A DNA stretch of 21,020 nucleotides from JANOQP01 sp044227705 (GCA_044227705.1 JBGAWE010000064.1:1-21020); one strand, 5' to 3'; shown: positions 1 through 9,267, counted from the stretch's first letter. Translations and numbers: made by a program. Notes: generated by a model from the sequence alone, not told the origin.

Positions 1-1
1 G

Positions 2-592
2 TTTGTGGGGCCTAAAGTGCTTATTATCACAGGGTTCTACTTTTTGCAAAACGTCTCCTATTCCTTTTGGCTCAAGCATCTGGCCATCGTCGACGTGTCG
101 CTCATCGGCCTCGGTTTTCTGCTGCGCGTGTTCGCAGGCGGCGCGGCGACGGGGACGGCGGTCTCCCATTGGCTCATTGTCATCACCTTTCTGCTCGCGC
201 TAGTTTTGGGGCTGGCAAAGCGGCGCGGCGAGTACCTCGTCGAGACGGGCGGCCACAGTTTCCGCCGCTCTTTGGAGGGCTACAACCTGCCATTCGTCGA
301 CGCGGCCATGGTCGTCTCGGCCACTGTAACCATCGTTGCCTATCTGATGTACTGCTTTTCGGAGGAGGTCATGCTGCGCATCGGCTCCGACAAGGTCTAT
401 TGCACCGCTTTTTTCGTCATTGTCGGCATCCTGCGCTACCTGCAGTTGACGCTGGTCTTCAACAAGACGGAGTCGCCCGTCCGCGTACTGTGGGCCGACC
501 GGTTCACGCAGGTGGTGCTCGGGGGGTGGGTGTTGTCGTTCGTGTGGCTGCTCTATTTGAAGGCGACGCTGCTGCCTTTTTTTCACATCTGA
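2..592 (+). CDS. UbiA-family membrane transferase, 3' part (decaprenyl-phosphate phosphoribosyltransferase-like)
   Basis: The frame is open to the left edge, so this is the C-terminal ~196 residues of a protein usually near 290; the GTG at position 5 is probably internal. It is very hydrophobic, with about five membrane segments. The stretch YSFWLKH, then IVDV, GFLLRVFAGG and, after another helix, LAKRRGEY resembles the polyprenyl-phosphate 5-phosphoribosyltransferase branch of the UbiA superfamily (Rv3806c type). That enzyme moves phosphoribose from PRPP to a polyprenyl phosphate on the inner membrane. The N-terminal Asp-rich motif that would confirm catalysis lies outside the window. In Bacteroidota the product and pathway of such homologues are not settled. 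Another UbiA-type prenyltransferase remains possible. The next gene starts 90 nt downstream and is unrelated in function. Confidence 0.8.
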   Translation, partial: FVGPKVLIITGFYFLQNVSYSFWLKHLAIVDVSLIGLGFLLRVFAGGAATGTAVSHWLIVITFLLALVLGLAKRRGEYLVETGGHSFRRSLEGYNLPFVDAAMVVSATVTIVAYLMYCFSEEVMLRIGSDKVYCTAFFVIVGILRYLQLTLVFNKTESPVRVLWADRFTQVVLGGWVLSFVWLLYLKATLLPFFHI

Positions 593-682
593 AAAGCACT
601 GGGTTTCCGGGCACTGGCTTCCTTTGTCGGAGGTTTTCCCACACTTCTTTTTCAAAATCTCACAGGTCAAATCCTCCTCACC

Positions 683-3451
683 ATGACCAGCAAGCTCCCT
701 GTTCGGGCGACGATGCTCGCCGCCATTTCTTTCTCCGCCTTCCTTTATTTTCAAATAAGGGTGGAGAACAAAAACCACCCGCGTCCGACTGAGGTCAATT
801 TCCGCCAGAGAGAGGGCGAGGAAAACGGCGAGGAGGAGAATGGCCACGAAAAATGGTTCGAGGCCACCCGTTCCGCCTCGCTCGGCCCCGACTGGAAGGA
901 AATCACCCGCCGCAACATGGCCGAATGGGACGAGCGCGTTAACGGCGCAGCCGACCGCACGACTTACGCGGGCGGCCTGCTCTCAGGTGACTGGTACGAG
1001 CGCGGCTGCTCGAACATCACCGGCAGCATCTCTGTCTTCGACCTGTACAACGACGAATGGTACGCCCTAGGCAGCTCAGGCTCGCTGTGGAAGGGCAACC
1101 TTGACGGCTCGACGTGGACGATGCTTGAGCACAACATCGCCACCGACAACCGCTGCCTCGAGGTCATCAACAACGGCGGCACGACCCGCATCCTCGCCAC
1201 CTACGACGGAGACATCCGTTATTCCGACAACCTCGGCTCCTCATGGACGACGGTCGCCATCGCCTCCTACAACGACGGCCGACAGCTCCTCCAACTGCCC
1301 AACGGCGACCTCTACTACCTCGCCAAATACTACTGGGGCGGCCACGGACTGCACCGCTCGACGAACGGCGGAACGTCGTGGTCGGTCATCAAATCGTGGA
1401 CGGGCACCGGGCAGAGCGACCAGGTTTCGATGTGGCAGGACTTCCAGACGAACAACCTCTACGTCCTCGACGGCACCAACAAACTCTACTCCGTAAGCGG
1501 CGCGACGGTCACGCTCATCAACACCGGCACCGGCCTGCCCACCGCCAGCAGCCGCTACCTGACCGGCTACACCTCGGGCGGGACGACCAAGTTCTTCGCC
1601 ACGGTCGGCGGCAACAGCTTCTGGCGCAGCACCGACAACGGCCTGACGTGGACGCAGCAGAGCAGCCTCTCCAGCAACGGCCCGTGGAGCTTCGCCGTCA
1701 TGGCCAACCCATCGACAGGGGCGGTCTATTACGGTGGTGTCGAGTTCTGGAAATCGACCGACGACGGCGTGTCGTGGACACACCAAAACAACTGGTGGGA
1801 TTACTACGGCAACATCAACCTCCTACACGCCGACATGATGTGCCTGCGCCCAGTGCGCACGGGTGGCGGAACCAATTTCTTTGCCATCGGCTGCCACGGC
1901 GGCCTCTATGTGAGCTACGACAATTTCGCCTCGACGACCAACGTCTCGCAGAACAATCTCCGATACAGCGACCTCTACGATGTGGTGACGGTCGGCGGAA
2001 CCATTATGGCCGGGGCACAGGACCAGGGCTGGCACAAGTTCGCGGGCGGCGGTGGCACGAGCATCCTCTCTGCCATCCAGCCCATTTCGGGCGATTATGT
2101 GCGGATGAATACCTCCTCTGGCGTCACGAAGCTCTGGGCCGAGTACCCAAACGGCGACTTCGCCTACTATTCGTCGCCCAACAGTGCCAGCCCGTCCGTG
2201 ACCGATTGGTACACCATCGGCGGGTCGGCCAATTCCAATTTCCAGCAATGGGTCGTCCCGACCTGCGCTAACGGGAACTCGACGCAGAACTCCATCTACG
2301 TCGGCGGCGGGACGCTCGCGGGCGGTGGCAGCAGCGGTTCCTATCTCCTCAAACTTACCGGAGGGAACCCCGTGACTGGAGCCCAAGTCTCGACCTATGA
2401 TTTTCAGGCGGCAAACGGCGGCAGCGGCTGGATCTCAGCCGTCGAGAACAGTCCTGTCGACCCGACGCGCTTCTATGTGGGGATGAACGGCGGCAAGTTT
2501 TTCTACTCCACCAACAGCGGCTCGACGTGGACAAGCCCCACGTTCACCGGCCCGGCTGGCGGCTGGAACTACGGCAGCTTCATCTACGCCAGCCGGTTGA
2601 GCGCGACAAAACTTTGGTACTGCGGCGGCTCAGGGAAGGTCTACCAATCCATCAACGGAGGCGCAAACTGGACGCAATTGGCCACCGGCATGCCCAACAC
2701 CTTCATCTCCGAACTGGCAACGAACGCCACGGAGACCCTCCTTTTCGCCGCGACCGATGCGGGGCCGTATGTCTACGTCTTCCAGACGAACTCGTGGTAC
2801 TCTCTGGCCGACGCCTCCACACCCCTCGTTTATTTCACGAGCGTCGAAGCCTTGTCGGGCAACATCATGCGGTTCACCACAAATGGCCGCGGCGTGTGGG
2901 ACTTCCAAATAACCGCCGCGCCGCTGCCCGTCGAACTCGCTAGTTTCGATGGAAAACTCGACCGAAACAATGACGTGCAGCTCAACTGGCAGACTGCCAG
3001 CGAGCAAAACCTCGACCGCTTCGACGTCGAGCGCAGCCGCGACGGGGTGGATTTTGAGAAAATCGGACAGGCCGCCGCCGAAAACCGCGCCTCTAACTAC
3101 CGCTTCACCGATTTCTCACCGCTCGAAGGGGGGAACATCTACCGCCTGCGCTCGGTCGACCGCGACGCGGCGGAGACTTTTTCAAAGACCGTCGCCGTCG
3201 AGGTTAGGGCTGGCAAAACCGTGAAAATCTCGCCCAACCCGGCCGTCGCTGGCGGCACTGTTCGGGTCGAATATTTCAAGGAGGGCCAATCGCTCGACTT
3301 GTTCGACGGCTCGGGTCGGCTGGTTTTCACCCAAAAACTGGACGACGGCAACACGCGCCTGGCCGGGCTGACGGCCGGGGCCTATTATTTCCAAGTGAAA
3401 GACGAAGGCGGCGGAACGGCCTCGTCTGGCAAGCTGGTTGTCAGAAATTAG
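683..3451 (+). CDS. Secreted Asp-box (BNR-like) repeat protein with T9SS type A sorting domain
   Basis: This 922-residue exported protein has a hydrophobic N-terminal signal segment (residues about 8-25) followed by a charged Glu-rich linker (about 40-60). At least six Asp-box motifs (S-x-D/N-x-G-x-x-W) lie near residues 180-188, 225-233, 315-323, 358-365, 608-616 and 655-663. This pattern marks sortilin/VPS10-like or sialidase-type beta-propellers. Residues about 748-840 form a fibronectin-like beta domain beginning LPVELASF, and about 845-922 are a T9SS type A sorting domain (KISPNP, LFDGSGRLV, LTAGAYYFQV). The protein should be moved across the outer membrane and attached to or released from the surface. 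No catalytic residues were recognised, so the propeller may bind glycans or proteins rather than cleave them. It lies 46 nt upstream of another T9SS cargo on the same strand. Confidence 0.85.
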   Translation: MTSKLPVRATMLAAISFSAFLYFQIRVENKNHPRPTEVNFRQREGEENGEEENGHEKWFEATRSASLGPDWKEITRRNMAEWDERVNGAADRTTYAGGLLSGDWYERGCSNITGSISVFDLYNDEWYALGSSGSLWKGNLDGSTWTMLEHNIATDNRCLEVINNGGTTRILATYDGDIRYSDNLGSSWTTVAIASYNDGRQLLQLPNGDLYYLAKYYWGGHGLHRSTNGGTSWSVIKSWTGTGQSDQVSMWQDFQTNNLYVLDGTNKLYSVSGATVTLINTGTGLPTASSRYLTGYTSGGTTKFFATVGGNSFWRSTDNGLTWTQQSSLSSNGPWSFAVMANPSTGAVYYGGVEFWKSTDDGVSWTHQNNWWDYYGNINLLHADMMCLRPVRTGGGTNFFAIGCHGGLYVSYDNFASTTNVSQNNLRYSDLYDVVTVGGTIMAGAQDQGWHKFAGGGGTSILSAIQPISGDYVRMNTSSGVTKLWAEYPNGDFAYYSSPNSASPSVTDWYTIGGSANSNFQQWVVPTCANGNSTQNSIYVGGGTLAGGGSSGSYLLKLTGGNPVTGAQVSTYDFQAANGGSGWISAVENSPVDPTRFYVGMNGGKFFYSTNSGSTWTSPTFTGPAGGWNYGSFIYASRLSATKLWYCGGSGKVYQSINGGANWTQLATGMPNTFISELATNATETLLFAATDAGPYVYVFQTNSWYSLADASTPLVYFTSVEALSGNIMRFTTNGRGVWDFQITAAPLPVELASFDGKLDRNNDVQLNWQTASEQNLDRFDVERSRDGVDFEKIGQAAAENRASNYRFTDFSPLEGGNIYRLRSVDRDAAETFSKTVAVEVRAGKTVKISPNPAVAGGTVRVEYFKEGQSLDLFDGSGRLVFTQKLDDGNTRLAGLTAGAYYFQVKDEGGGTASSGKLVVRN

Positions 3452-3497
3452 TCAAGCCAATCTACCTTTCCAGCCACAAACCTATCCATCTCAAATC

Positions 3498-4727
3498 ATG
3501 AAGAACGCGCTCCTCCTCGCCGCCATCCTTTTCGCAAAAAACCTCGCCGCACAGACCGACTGCGACGGCCAGCGATATGTCGCCGACGTCTTCTCCACGG
3601 TCAAAAAGACGACCGTCACATTCGGCACGAACAACAACTCCGCCGGCATCCCGACGACGCTTAAAATGGACGTCTACGAACCGACCGGCGACACCTGGGC
3701 GGCCCGGCCCGTCATCGTGCTGGCGCACGGCGGCAGCTTCATCACCGGCGCGCGCACCGACCTCTCCGACCTCTGCACCCTCTTTGCCAAAAAGGGATAT
3801 GTCGCAGCCACCATCGACTACCGCCTCTGGCCTTGGCTTATCCAGGGCTTGCCCGACTCGCTCGACATCATGGACGTGGTGGTGAAAGCGGTCGGCGACA
3901 TGAGGGCGGCCGTCCGCTATTTCCGCCTCGACGCGGCGGGCGCCAACAAGTTCAAAATCGACCCCGCCCGCATCCTCGTCGGCGGCTACTCGGCCGGGGC
4001 CGTCGCGGCGATGCACGTCGCCCAGATGAGCAAGGACGATGCCCTGTCCGCTTTCATCCAATCGACCATCGACGCCAACGGCGGCTGGGAGGGAACGACC
4101 GGCTCCGCCGACAACCTTGCCCAGTCGAGCGACGTGCGGGCCGTCGTCAGCTTGAGCGGAGGCCTCTACAAAAAGGAGTGGATAACCGCGACGGACAAAC
4201 CCTTCATCAGCTTCCACGGCGTGAAAGACGACGTGGTCTACTACAATTTCGGCATCGCGGCGGGAATCATGTCGCTCAACGGCTCAGGCAATTTGCACCC
4301 CGTCGCAAACTCCGTCGGGCTGCTCAACTACCTGCGCACCGTCCCGACCGGCGACCACATGAACATCCACTTCGACGCCGCCTATCAGGCCGATCGCGAC
4401 ACTTTTTACAGTGTCGGTTGCCAGTTCTTGCTCGACAACGTCCTCTGCACGCCGGTCGCCATAGACAGTGTCATACCCGATGCCACGAGGCTGACAGCCA
4501 TGCCGAACCCGTCTTCTGATGAGATGGAAATCAAGTTGCCTGAGGCCGGAAAAAGCTGGTCGGTCACCGTCTTCGACGTGACCGGTCGGCAGGTTTTCGG
4601 GGCCCGGGACGTGCGCAACTCGTTGACAGTCAACAAGAAAGACCTCGGCGGGATGGCCGGTATGTACTTCGTTCTGGCGAAGTCGTCGGGCAGTATGCCG
4701 CTCGTCGTCCGGGCCGTTTTCGAATAA
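3498..4727 (+). CDS. Secreted alpha/beta-hydrolase (esterase-like) with T9SS type A sorting domain
   Basis: The frame is open from 3438, but the ATG at 3498 begins a clean signal peptide (MKNALLLAAILFAKNLAAQ), so that start is preferred and gives 409 residues. The core is an alpha/beta-hydrolase of the carboxylesterase/BD-FAE type. The oxyanion motif HGGS is at 77-80, the nucleophile elbow GGYSAG has Ser165, a likely acid is Asp244 or Asp245 in GVKDD, and a likely His287 sits in TGDHMN. Residues about 330-409 are a T9SS sorting domain (AMPNPS, VFDVTGRQV, GMYFVLAKS). The substrate is probably an ester such as an acetylated polysaccharide or a lipid, hydrolysed outside the cell; this is inference from fold and export. 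Its TAA stop (4725-4727) is 1 nt from the stop of the convergent gene, with no terminator between them. Confidence 0.88.
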   Translation: MKNALLLAAILFAKNLAAQTDCDGQRYVADVFSTVKKTTVTFGTNNNSAGIPTTLKMDVYEPTGDTWAARPVIVLAHGGSFITGARTDLSDLCTLFAKKGYVAATIDYRLWPWLIQGLPDSLDIMDVVVKAVGDMRAAVRYFRLDAAGANKFKIDPARILVGGYSAGAVAAMHVAQMSKDDALSAFIQSTIDANGGWEGTTGSADNLAQSSDVRAVVSLSGGLYKKEWITATDKPFISFHGVKDDVVYYNFGIAAGIMSLNGSGNLHPVANSVGLLNYLRTVPTGDHMNIHFDAAYQADRDTFYSVGCQFLLDNVLCTPVAIDSVIPDATRLTAMPNPSSDEMEIKLPEAGKSWSVTVFDVTGRQVFGARDVRNSLTVNKKDLGGMAGMYFVLAKSSGSMPLVVRAVFE

Positions 4728-4728
4728 A

Positions 4729-6540
4729 TCAGCGGGCGAGAAAATCGTCGTACAAAACCTGCAAGAAGGCCTGCGCCTCCGGTGCCGGGCCGCCCGCTTT
4801 CCATTCTTTTTTAGTGAAATCGAACAAGTGCTCGCCCGCCGGGTCGCGCCAGCCGAGAATTTGCTCGTCGGTCCAGTAGCCGAAGGATGCGGCATGTTTT
4901 GAAAAAACGTCGCGACTCCAGTCGAACTCCAAGTTTTTTTGACCGAAAAGGCCGAGGATCGAGGCTGCCACATCGCTCTGACAGCCGGTCTGGCCGAGCA
5001 GTTTCGGGTCGATGCCGCGCGGCAGTTTTTCCCCGAAGAAGATGAGCGGGATGCGCCGCGCCGCGCCCGTTTCCATCGAAAGGCCGTCCGGCTGCCCATA
5101 ACCGTGGTCGGCGGTGAGGACAAAAAGGGTGTTCCGAACCCAACTTTTCCCTTTTATTTTATCAAAAAAGGCCCCAATCGACCGGTCTGCATAGGCTGCG
5201 GCGCGGTGGAACTTGGCAGTCCTGTCCATCGCCCCGATTTCCGCGTCGCCGGGGATATCGAACGGCGGGTGCTGGCTCAACGTCAGCGCGGTCGCAAAAA
5301 AGGGCGGCCGGAGCCCGTCGATTTCGGCGGCGAATCGGTCGAGCATCCGGCCGTCGTCGGTGCCCCATTTTTGAAAAGGGAGGTCGGCCGGGAAGTCCTT
5401 TTGGCAGACGATTTTTTGAAAACCCTGGTTGCGGAGATAGACACCGAGGTTGGCGAAAGTGAGGTCGCCGCCATAGCAAAAGAACGTGGAATGGTTGTTT
5501 TGGGCGAAAAACCGGGCAAGTCCGGGCAGCCGCTCCGTCTTCTCCGAGAGGAACATGATGCTCTCGTCGGGCTGCGCCGGGTAGCCGTTGAGCACTGCGA
5601 CGAGGCCTTGGTCGGTGCGGAACCCGCTGCCGTATATGTCCGTGAAAAGGAGGCCTTCACGGGCCAGCCGGTGCAAGTTGGGCGTGAGCGAAGAGTCGTC
5701 GAAAACGCGGGCCGACATGCTTTCCATCACGATGACGACCACGTTGTCGACGTCGAGTTGGAACGCCGCTTTGCGCACGGAGTCGGGCGCAAAGTGCGCG
5801 GCGGTCATTTTTTCAGCCTCCTTTTTTTCAAAAAAGACGAACGGGTTTCGCCCCGGCCGAGGCTCGACGTAGTCGTGGAAAAGGTGCCAGACGGGGTTGA
5901 CGGCCGCGTGGTTGCTGAACGAATTTTCAGAAAAATAGACCGCCGACTCGTTGATGGGCAAGGTCTTGAAGCCGCGCATCAGCCCGAAGACCGCCGCCCA
6001 GACGAGCAGCGCGGCGGCAGTTCGCACCCAAATTGGCCCATTTCTCCCAAAAAAGCCGTGCCGCGAAACAAGCCTGTCGAACAGCCAGCCAAAAACCACC
6101 CAGCCGAAAACCAGTGCCGCCGCAATGCCCAGCATCTGTGCGGCGGAGAGCGAGTCGAGCAGCGCGGCAGGCGTTTTCAGGTAGCCGACGGCCCGCCGGT
6201 TGACCACCGCCGACCATTCCCGATAGAGAAAAACATTGGCCGCGCAGACCACCACGAACATCCCGACGAGCAACCGCGACCACCAAATCGCCGCCGTGCG
6301 GAGCCGGTTTTTTGGGACAAAAAGCCCGATTCCCCACAGAACGACCGGCACAGCGACCGAATAGCCCGCCATCGAGGCGTCGAGCGGGAGGGCGGCCCGG
6401 AGGCTGGCCCAGGCATCGGCCCCGCCGCCGGCCGGCCGGTTCATGCCTATGAAAAACGCCCTGAACAGTCCGAAAAAAAACATCCAAAAAGCCACGAGGC
6501 GCAGCGGAAACTGCCAGCCCTTTTCTCCCAAGTTGCTCAT
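4729..6540 (-). CDS. LtaS-like membrane phosphoglycerol transferase/sulfatase-fold protein
   Basis: A 603-residue protein whose frame is open further upstream, but the ATG at 6540 gives a sensible N-terminus just after tilS. Five hydrophobic helices (about 10-31, 57-75, 85-107, 135-156, 171-190) are followed by an extracytoplasmic alkaline-phosphatase/sulfatase-fold domain from about 265. The LtaS-type metal and catalytic residues appear in order: Glu273 in VMES, Thr309 in GFRTDQG as probable nucleophile, Trp392 in KWGTDD, His424 in SQHPPF, and Asp478-His479 in TADHGYG. In Gram-positives this family polymerises glycerol phosphate. In Bacteroidota the homologues have no settled substrate and may modify lipids or surface glycans with phospho-groups. 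It starts 2 nt after the tilS stop, so the two are almost certainly co-transcribed. Confidence 0.85.
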   Translation of the reverse strand: MSNLGEKGWQFPLRLVAFWMFFFGLFRAFFIGMNRPAGGGADAWASLRAALPLDASMAGYSVAVPVVLWGIGLFVPKNRLRTAAIWWSRLLVGMFVVVCAANVFLYREWSAVVNRRAVGYLKTPAALLDSLSAAQMLGIAAALVFGWVVFGWLFDRLVSRHGFFGRNGPIWVRTAAALLVWAAVFGLMRGFKTLPINESAVYFSENSFSNHAAVNPVWHLFHDYVEPRPGRNPFVFFEKKEAEKMTAAHFAPDSVRKAAFQLDVDNVVVIVMESMSARVFDDSSLTPNLHRLAREGLLFTDIYGSGFRTDQGLVAVLNGYPAQPDESIMFLSEKTERLPGLARFFAQNNHSTFFCYGGDLTFANLGVYLRNQGFQKIVCQKDFPADLPFQKWGTDDGRMLDRFAAEIDGLRPPFFATALTLSQHPPFDIPGDAEIGAMDRTAKFHRAAAYADRSIGAFFDKIKGKSWVRNTLFVLTADHGYGQPDGLSMETGAARRIPLIFFGEKLPRGIDPKLLGQTGCQSDVAASILGLFGQKNLEFDWSRDVFSKHAASFGYWTDEQILGWRDPAGEHLFDFTKKEWKAGGPAPEAQAFLQVLYDDFLAR

Positions 6541-6542
6541 TG

Positions 6543-7895
6543 TCAACAGTTTGTGGCGTTTTTTTCTGTCTCGAAAAAGAAACCGCCCTCCCCGGCCCCG
6601 CCCTCCGACCGCCGCAGGCCGACGACCCAAAGGATTTCGCCGTCGCCGTTTTCGAGGAGCCAGACGCGGTCTTTTTCGGGCCGGGCGAGCTTCAGGTCTT
6701 TGAAAAAATCCTGCAGTTTTTTTGAGTGGCCGCCCATGCCCGCCGGTCGGAAGCGGTCGCCGGGCCGCCAATGGCGAAGGGTGAGCGGGAAAACGAGGCG
6801 TTTTTTGTCGAAGAAAACCCGGTCGACCGGGCCGTTCGGAGCAGAGGCGGGCAGTTCAGAGGCAAGGCCCCAGCGGAAAATCCGGCCGGGCAGGGCCAGT
6901 TCGCCCGCCCCTTTTTCGATGAAAAAATAGGCTTCCTCCCGGCCGCTCGGCTCGATGAAAAGTCGGCTGCCATCGACAGTCAGCCGGTGATTCTTTGAAA
7001 AGAACTGGCGGCCGCGCTCGCCCTCGGTTGCCACCAAAATCGTCGGGATTGGGGATTCACGGAATCCAAACGGGCGCAGCATCTCCCCCAGAAGCAGGCA
7101 CGGCGCGGGCAGCTCGCGGATGGCAGAAACATCTACAACAGTCTGGTTTTCAACAGTTTGCGCGTATTTTTCAAAAAGAAAGCCAGTCAAACTGCCCAGC
7201 AGAAGCTCCGCCTGTCGCGCCCGCTCCATGTTCGCGTCGAGGGTCTGCGAGAAGAAGCCGGGCCAGCCTTTTTCGACGACGGGCAGAAGCTCATGGCGGA
7301 GAAAGTTGCGGTCGTAATCGGCCTTCGAATTGGAGCTGTCCTCGCGCCACTCGAAACCGGGGAAATCGCGCTCGGCAGCCTGCCGGATTTCCTGTTTCGT
7401 CCATCCCAAAAGCGGGCGGACGATGTTTCCGCGCAGCGGCAACATCCCGCGAAGGCCGCGCAGGCCGGTCCCTCGAAAAAACTGGAGCAAGGCGGTCTCC
7501 CGCGAGTCATCGAGGTGATGGGCGGTGGCGATGTATCGGTGGCCGTTTGCCGCCCGGACTTCCTCGAACCACTCGTACCGCAGCTCGCGCGCGGCCATCT
7601 GGATGGAAATCTTACGCTCGGCGGCGGCAGTTTTTGTGTCAAATTTCTTTTCAAAGCAAGGGATTCCCAGACGCGCCGCCAGCCGCCCGGCGAACTCGGC
7701 ATCGCCATCAGATTCGTCGCCGCGAAGCTGGAAATTGCAGTGCGCAATGGCGAACGGCCTGCCGCTGGCATGAAAAAAATGGGCCATCGCCACGCTGTCA
7801 AGCCCGCCGCTGACGGCCAGCAGGATGGAGTCGCCGGGGTCGAGCAGCCCGTCGTCTTCCAGTTTTCGGAGGAATTCGGCGACCGGGTTTTTCAA
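6543..7895 (-). CDS. tilS: tRNA(Ile)-lysidine synthase
   Basis: A 450-residue ATP-dependent ligase that converts C34 of the tRNA-Ile CAU anticodon to lysidine, so that it reads AUA and is charged with Ile. The N-terminal PP-loop SGGLDS (29-34) binds ATP. Other family marks are HCNFQLRG (52-59), HHLDDSRET (126-134), the tRNA-contacting SSN...DYDRNFLRHELLP region (187-205), and a C-terminal TilS domain with RHWRPGDRFRPAGM (374-387) and KKLQDFFKD. Length is normal for the family. The start is TTG (7895-7893): no ATG or GTG lies between the upstream stop and the conserved N-terminus. It follows the Kazal-protein gene by 40 nt and is followed after 2 nt by the LtaS-like gene. It is essential in most bacteria. 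Confidence 0.95.
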   Translation of the reverse strand: MKNPVAEFLRKLEDDGLLDPGDSILLAVSGGLDSVAMAHFFHASGRPFAIAHCNFQLRGDESDGDAEFAGRLAARLGIPCFEKKFDTKTAAAERKISIQMAARELRYEWFEEVRAANGHRYIATAHHLDDSRETALLQFFRGTGLRGLRGMLPLRGNIVRPLLGWTKQEIRQAAERDFPGFEWREDSSNSKADYDRNFLRHELLPVVEKGWPGFFSQTLDANMERARQAELLLGSLTGFLFEKYAQTVENQTVVDVSAIRELPAPCLLLGEMLRPFGFRESPIPTILVATEGERGRQFFSKNHRLTVDGSRLFIEPSGREEAYFFIEKGAGELALPGRIFRWGLASELPASAPNGPVDRVFFDKKRLVFPLTLRHWRPGDRFRPAGMGGHSKKLQDFFKDLKLARPEKDRVWLLENGDGEILWVVGLRRSEGGAGEGGFFFETEKNATNC

Positions 7896-7935
7896 GTTGA
7901 GAAAATTGAACAGGTTGAACCAGGGGCGGGTCGGG

Positions 7936-9267
7936 CTACTCGGATTTGACCATCTTTCGGGTCAAAATCCGTTGGCCGTCGGCGATTTTGACCACGAAGA
8001 GGCCATTTGGGAGGCCGGTCAGGTCTATTTCGGCTCCATTCTGACAGCCCTCTTTTTTGAAAAACAGCCGCCCCGTCGCGTCGAAAACCGAGATTTCGGG
8101 GGCGATTCCCTCCGAGAATTTCGCGGTGACAGTCCGCCCGGCCGGGTTCGGAAAGAGCAAGATTGCCGGTGCCTCGGCCTCGCCCGAGCCGAGGAAGTCG
8201 CAGGCTCCGTCGCTCCACTCGGTCACGCCGTTGTGGTACAGGGCAATGCACTGGTTTTGGTAGGTCTTCCCGTCACAGCCGCAGACGGGGGCGTCCGTCG
8301 GACAGCTTGCAGTCGGCTTGAGCCAGGAAGAGAGGACGCACTGGCTCCCGCAGGTGCCCGGCTGCCAAGAGGTCACGCCTCCGAAGTTGAGGGCTTCGCA
8401 TGAGTTGCCCCATGTTTTGCCGTCGCAACCGCAGACGGGGTCGTAGACCGTCGGGCAGACGGCTCCCGGCACGATGAGCGAACTGTCGATGCAGGTCGAT
8501 TGACCGAGGTAGATCGTCCGGCAGAAGCCGCCGAGGCAGACTGCCGTGCTGCCCGCCTTTTGGGCGGTTACGGTAAGGCAGACTTTGTGGGTGCCGAGCG
8601 TTCCAAAATCATAAGTCGGGTTCTGGTCGCCGAGCGATGTTTGGCCGTCGAAAATCCATTGCCAACCGATGGGCGTGCCGTCGGGGAAAGTGGTCAGATC
8701 GGTGAACTTGACCTTCGTGCCCGTGATGGTCGGCTTGAAATCGACATGGAGCGACTGGCAGGTTCCCGTCGCGCAGGAGCCGCTCGTCCATCGGCTGACG
8801 CCGTGGTAGTTGATGGCGGCGCAAAAATTCCCGTAGGTCACTCCATCGCAGCCGCAAACGGGCTGGAAATCGGTCGTGCATCCCGCGCCTGAGTTGATGA
8901 TGGCCGGGTCGATGCAGTTGTTGGCCTGCGGGAAGACCTTGAGGGCCTTGCAGATTAAGCAGTTTCCGCCACCCGGCAGCTCGTATTTTGCGCAGACGAC
9001 ATGGTCGCCGAGCTGGTTGAAAGTGTGGTTTAAGAATGGGAACGTGTCGGCAGGTACCCCATCGACCGACCATTCAGCGATGGGCAGCGGCGGCGCTGGC
9101 GAGACGGTCGGGACAAGCTGGGCCGTCAGGTCGAGGCCGTTGAGGTTGAGTTCGATGCGGAAACTGCAGCCCGTTTTGGTGGAATCGGGCGGCGAAGCCC
9201 CGATAATCCGGGAGACAGCAATGGTCAAAAAGAGGATTGGGAAAAGGAAGGAAAACTTGGTTCGCAT
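7936..9267 (-). CDS. Secreted three-domain Kazal-type protease-inhibitor-like protein with PKD-like domain and T9SS sorting domain
   Basis: A 443-residue protein starting at an ATG with a signal peptide (hydrophobic 5-22). Residues about 35-112 form a beta-rich, PKD-like region. Kazal-type modules lie at about 118-165, 259-306 and 310-356. Each contains the signature PVCGCDGxTxxNxC followed by GV..W..G.C, the cysteine pattern of serine-protease-inhibitor Kazal/follistatin-like domains. Between the first and second modules (about 175-235) is a PKD-like domain (WQWIFDGQ, TYDFGTLGTHKVCLTV). Residues about 368-443 are a T9SS type A domain (LLFPNPAGR, VFDATGRL). The protein is likely displayed on or released from the cell surface and may block proteases, but similar modules can be structural. 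It lies between a TonB receptor gene 155 nt upstream and tilS 40 nt downstream. Confidence 0.88.
   Translation of the reverse strand: MRTKFSFLFPILFLTIAVSRIIGASPPDSTKTGCSFRIELNLNGLDLTAQLVPTVSPAPPLPIAEWSVDGVPADTFPFLNHTFNQLGDHVVCAKYELPGGGNCLICKALKVFPQANNCIDPAIINSGAGCTTDFQPVCGCDGVTYGNFCAAINYHGVSRWTSGSCATGTCQSLHVDFKPTITGTKVKFTDLTTFPDGTPIGWQWIFDGQTSLGDQNPTYDFGTLGTHKVCLTVTAQKAGSTAVCLGGFCRTIYLGQSTCIDSSLIVPGAVCPTVYDPVCGCDGKTWGNSCEALNFGGVTSWQPGTCGSQCVLSSWLKPTASCPTDAPVCGCDGKTYQNQCIALYHNGVTEWSDGACDFLGSGEAEAPAILLFPNPAGRTVTAKFSEGIAPEISVFDATGRLFFKKEGCQNGAEIDLTGLPNGLFVVKIADGQRILTRKMVKSE

Noticed and set aside
4725..4731. Bidirectional terminator between the convergent hydrolase and LtaS-like genes
   Set aside because: The stops are 1 nt apart and no hairpin was seen around them.
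4939..6930. A 663-codon open frame on the plus strand
   Set aside because: It is antisense to the LtaS-like gene and tilS, is rich in Arg, Pro and Gly, and has no recognisable domain. It is a shadow frame in GC-rich DNA.
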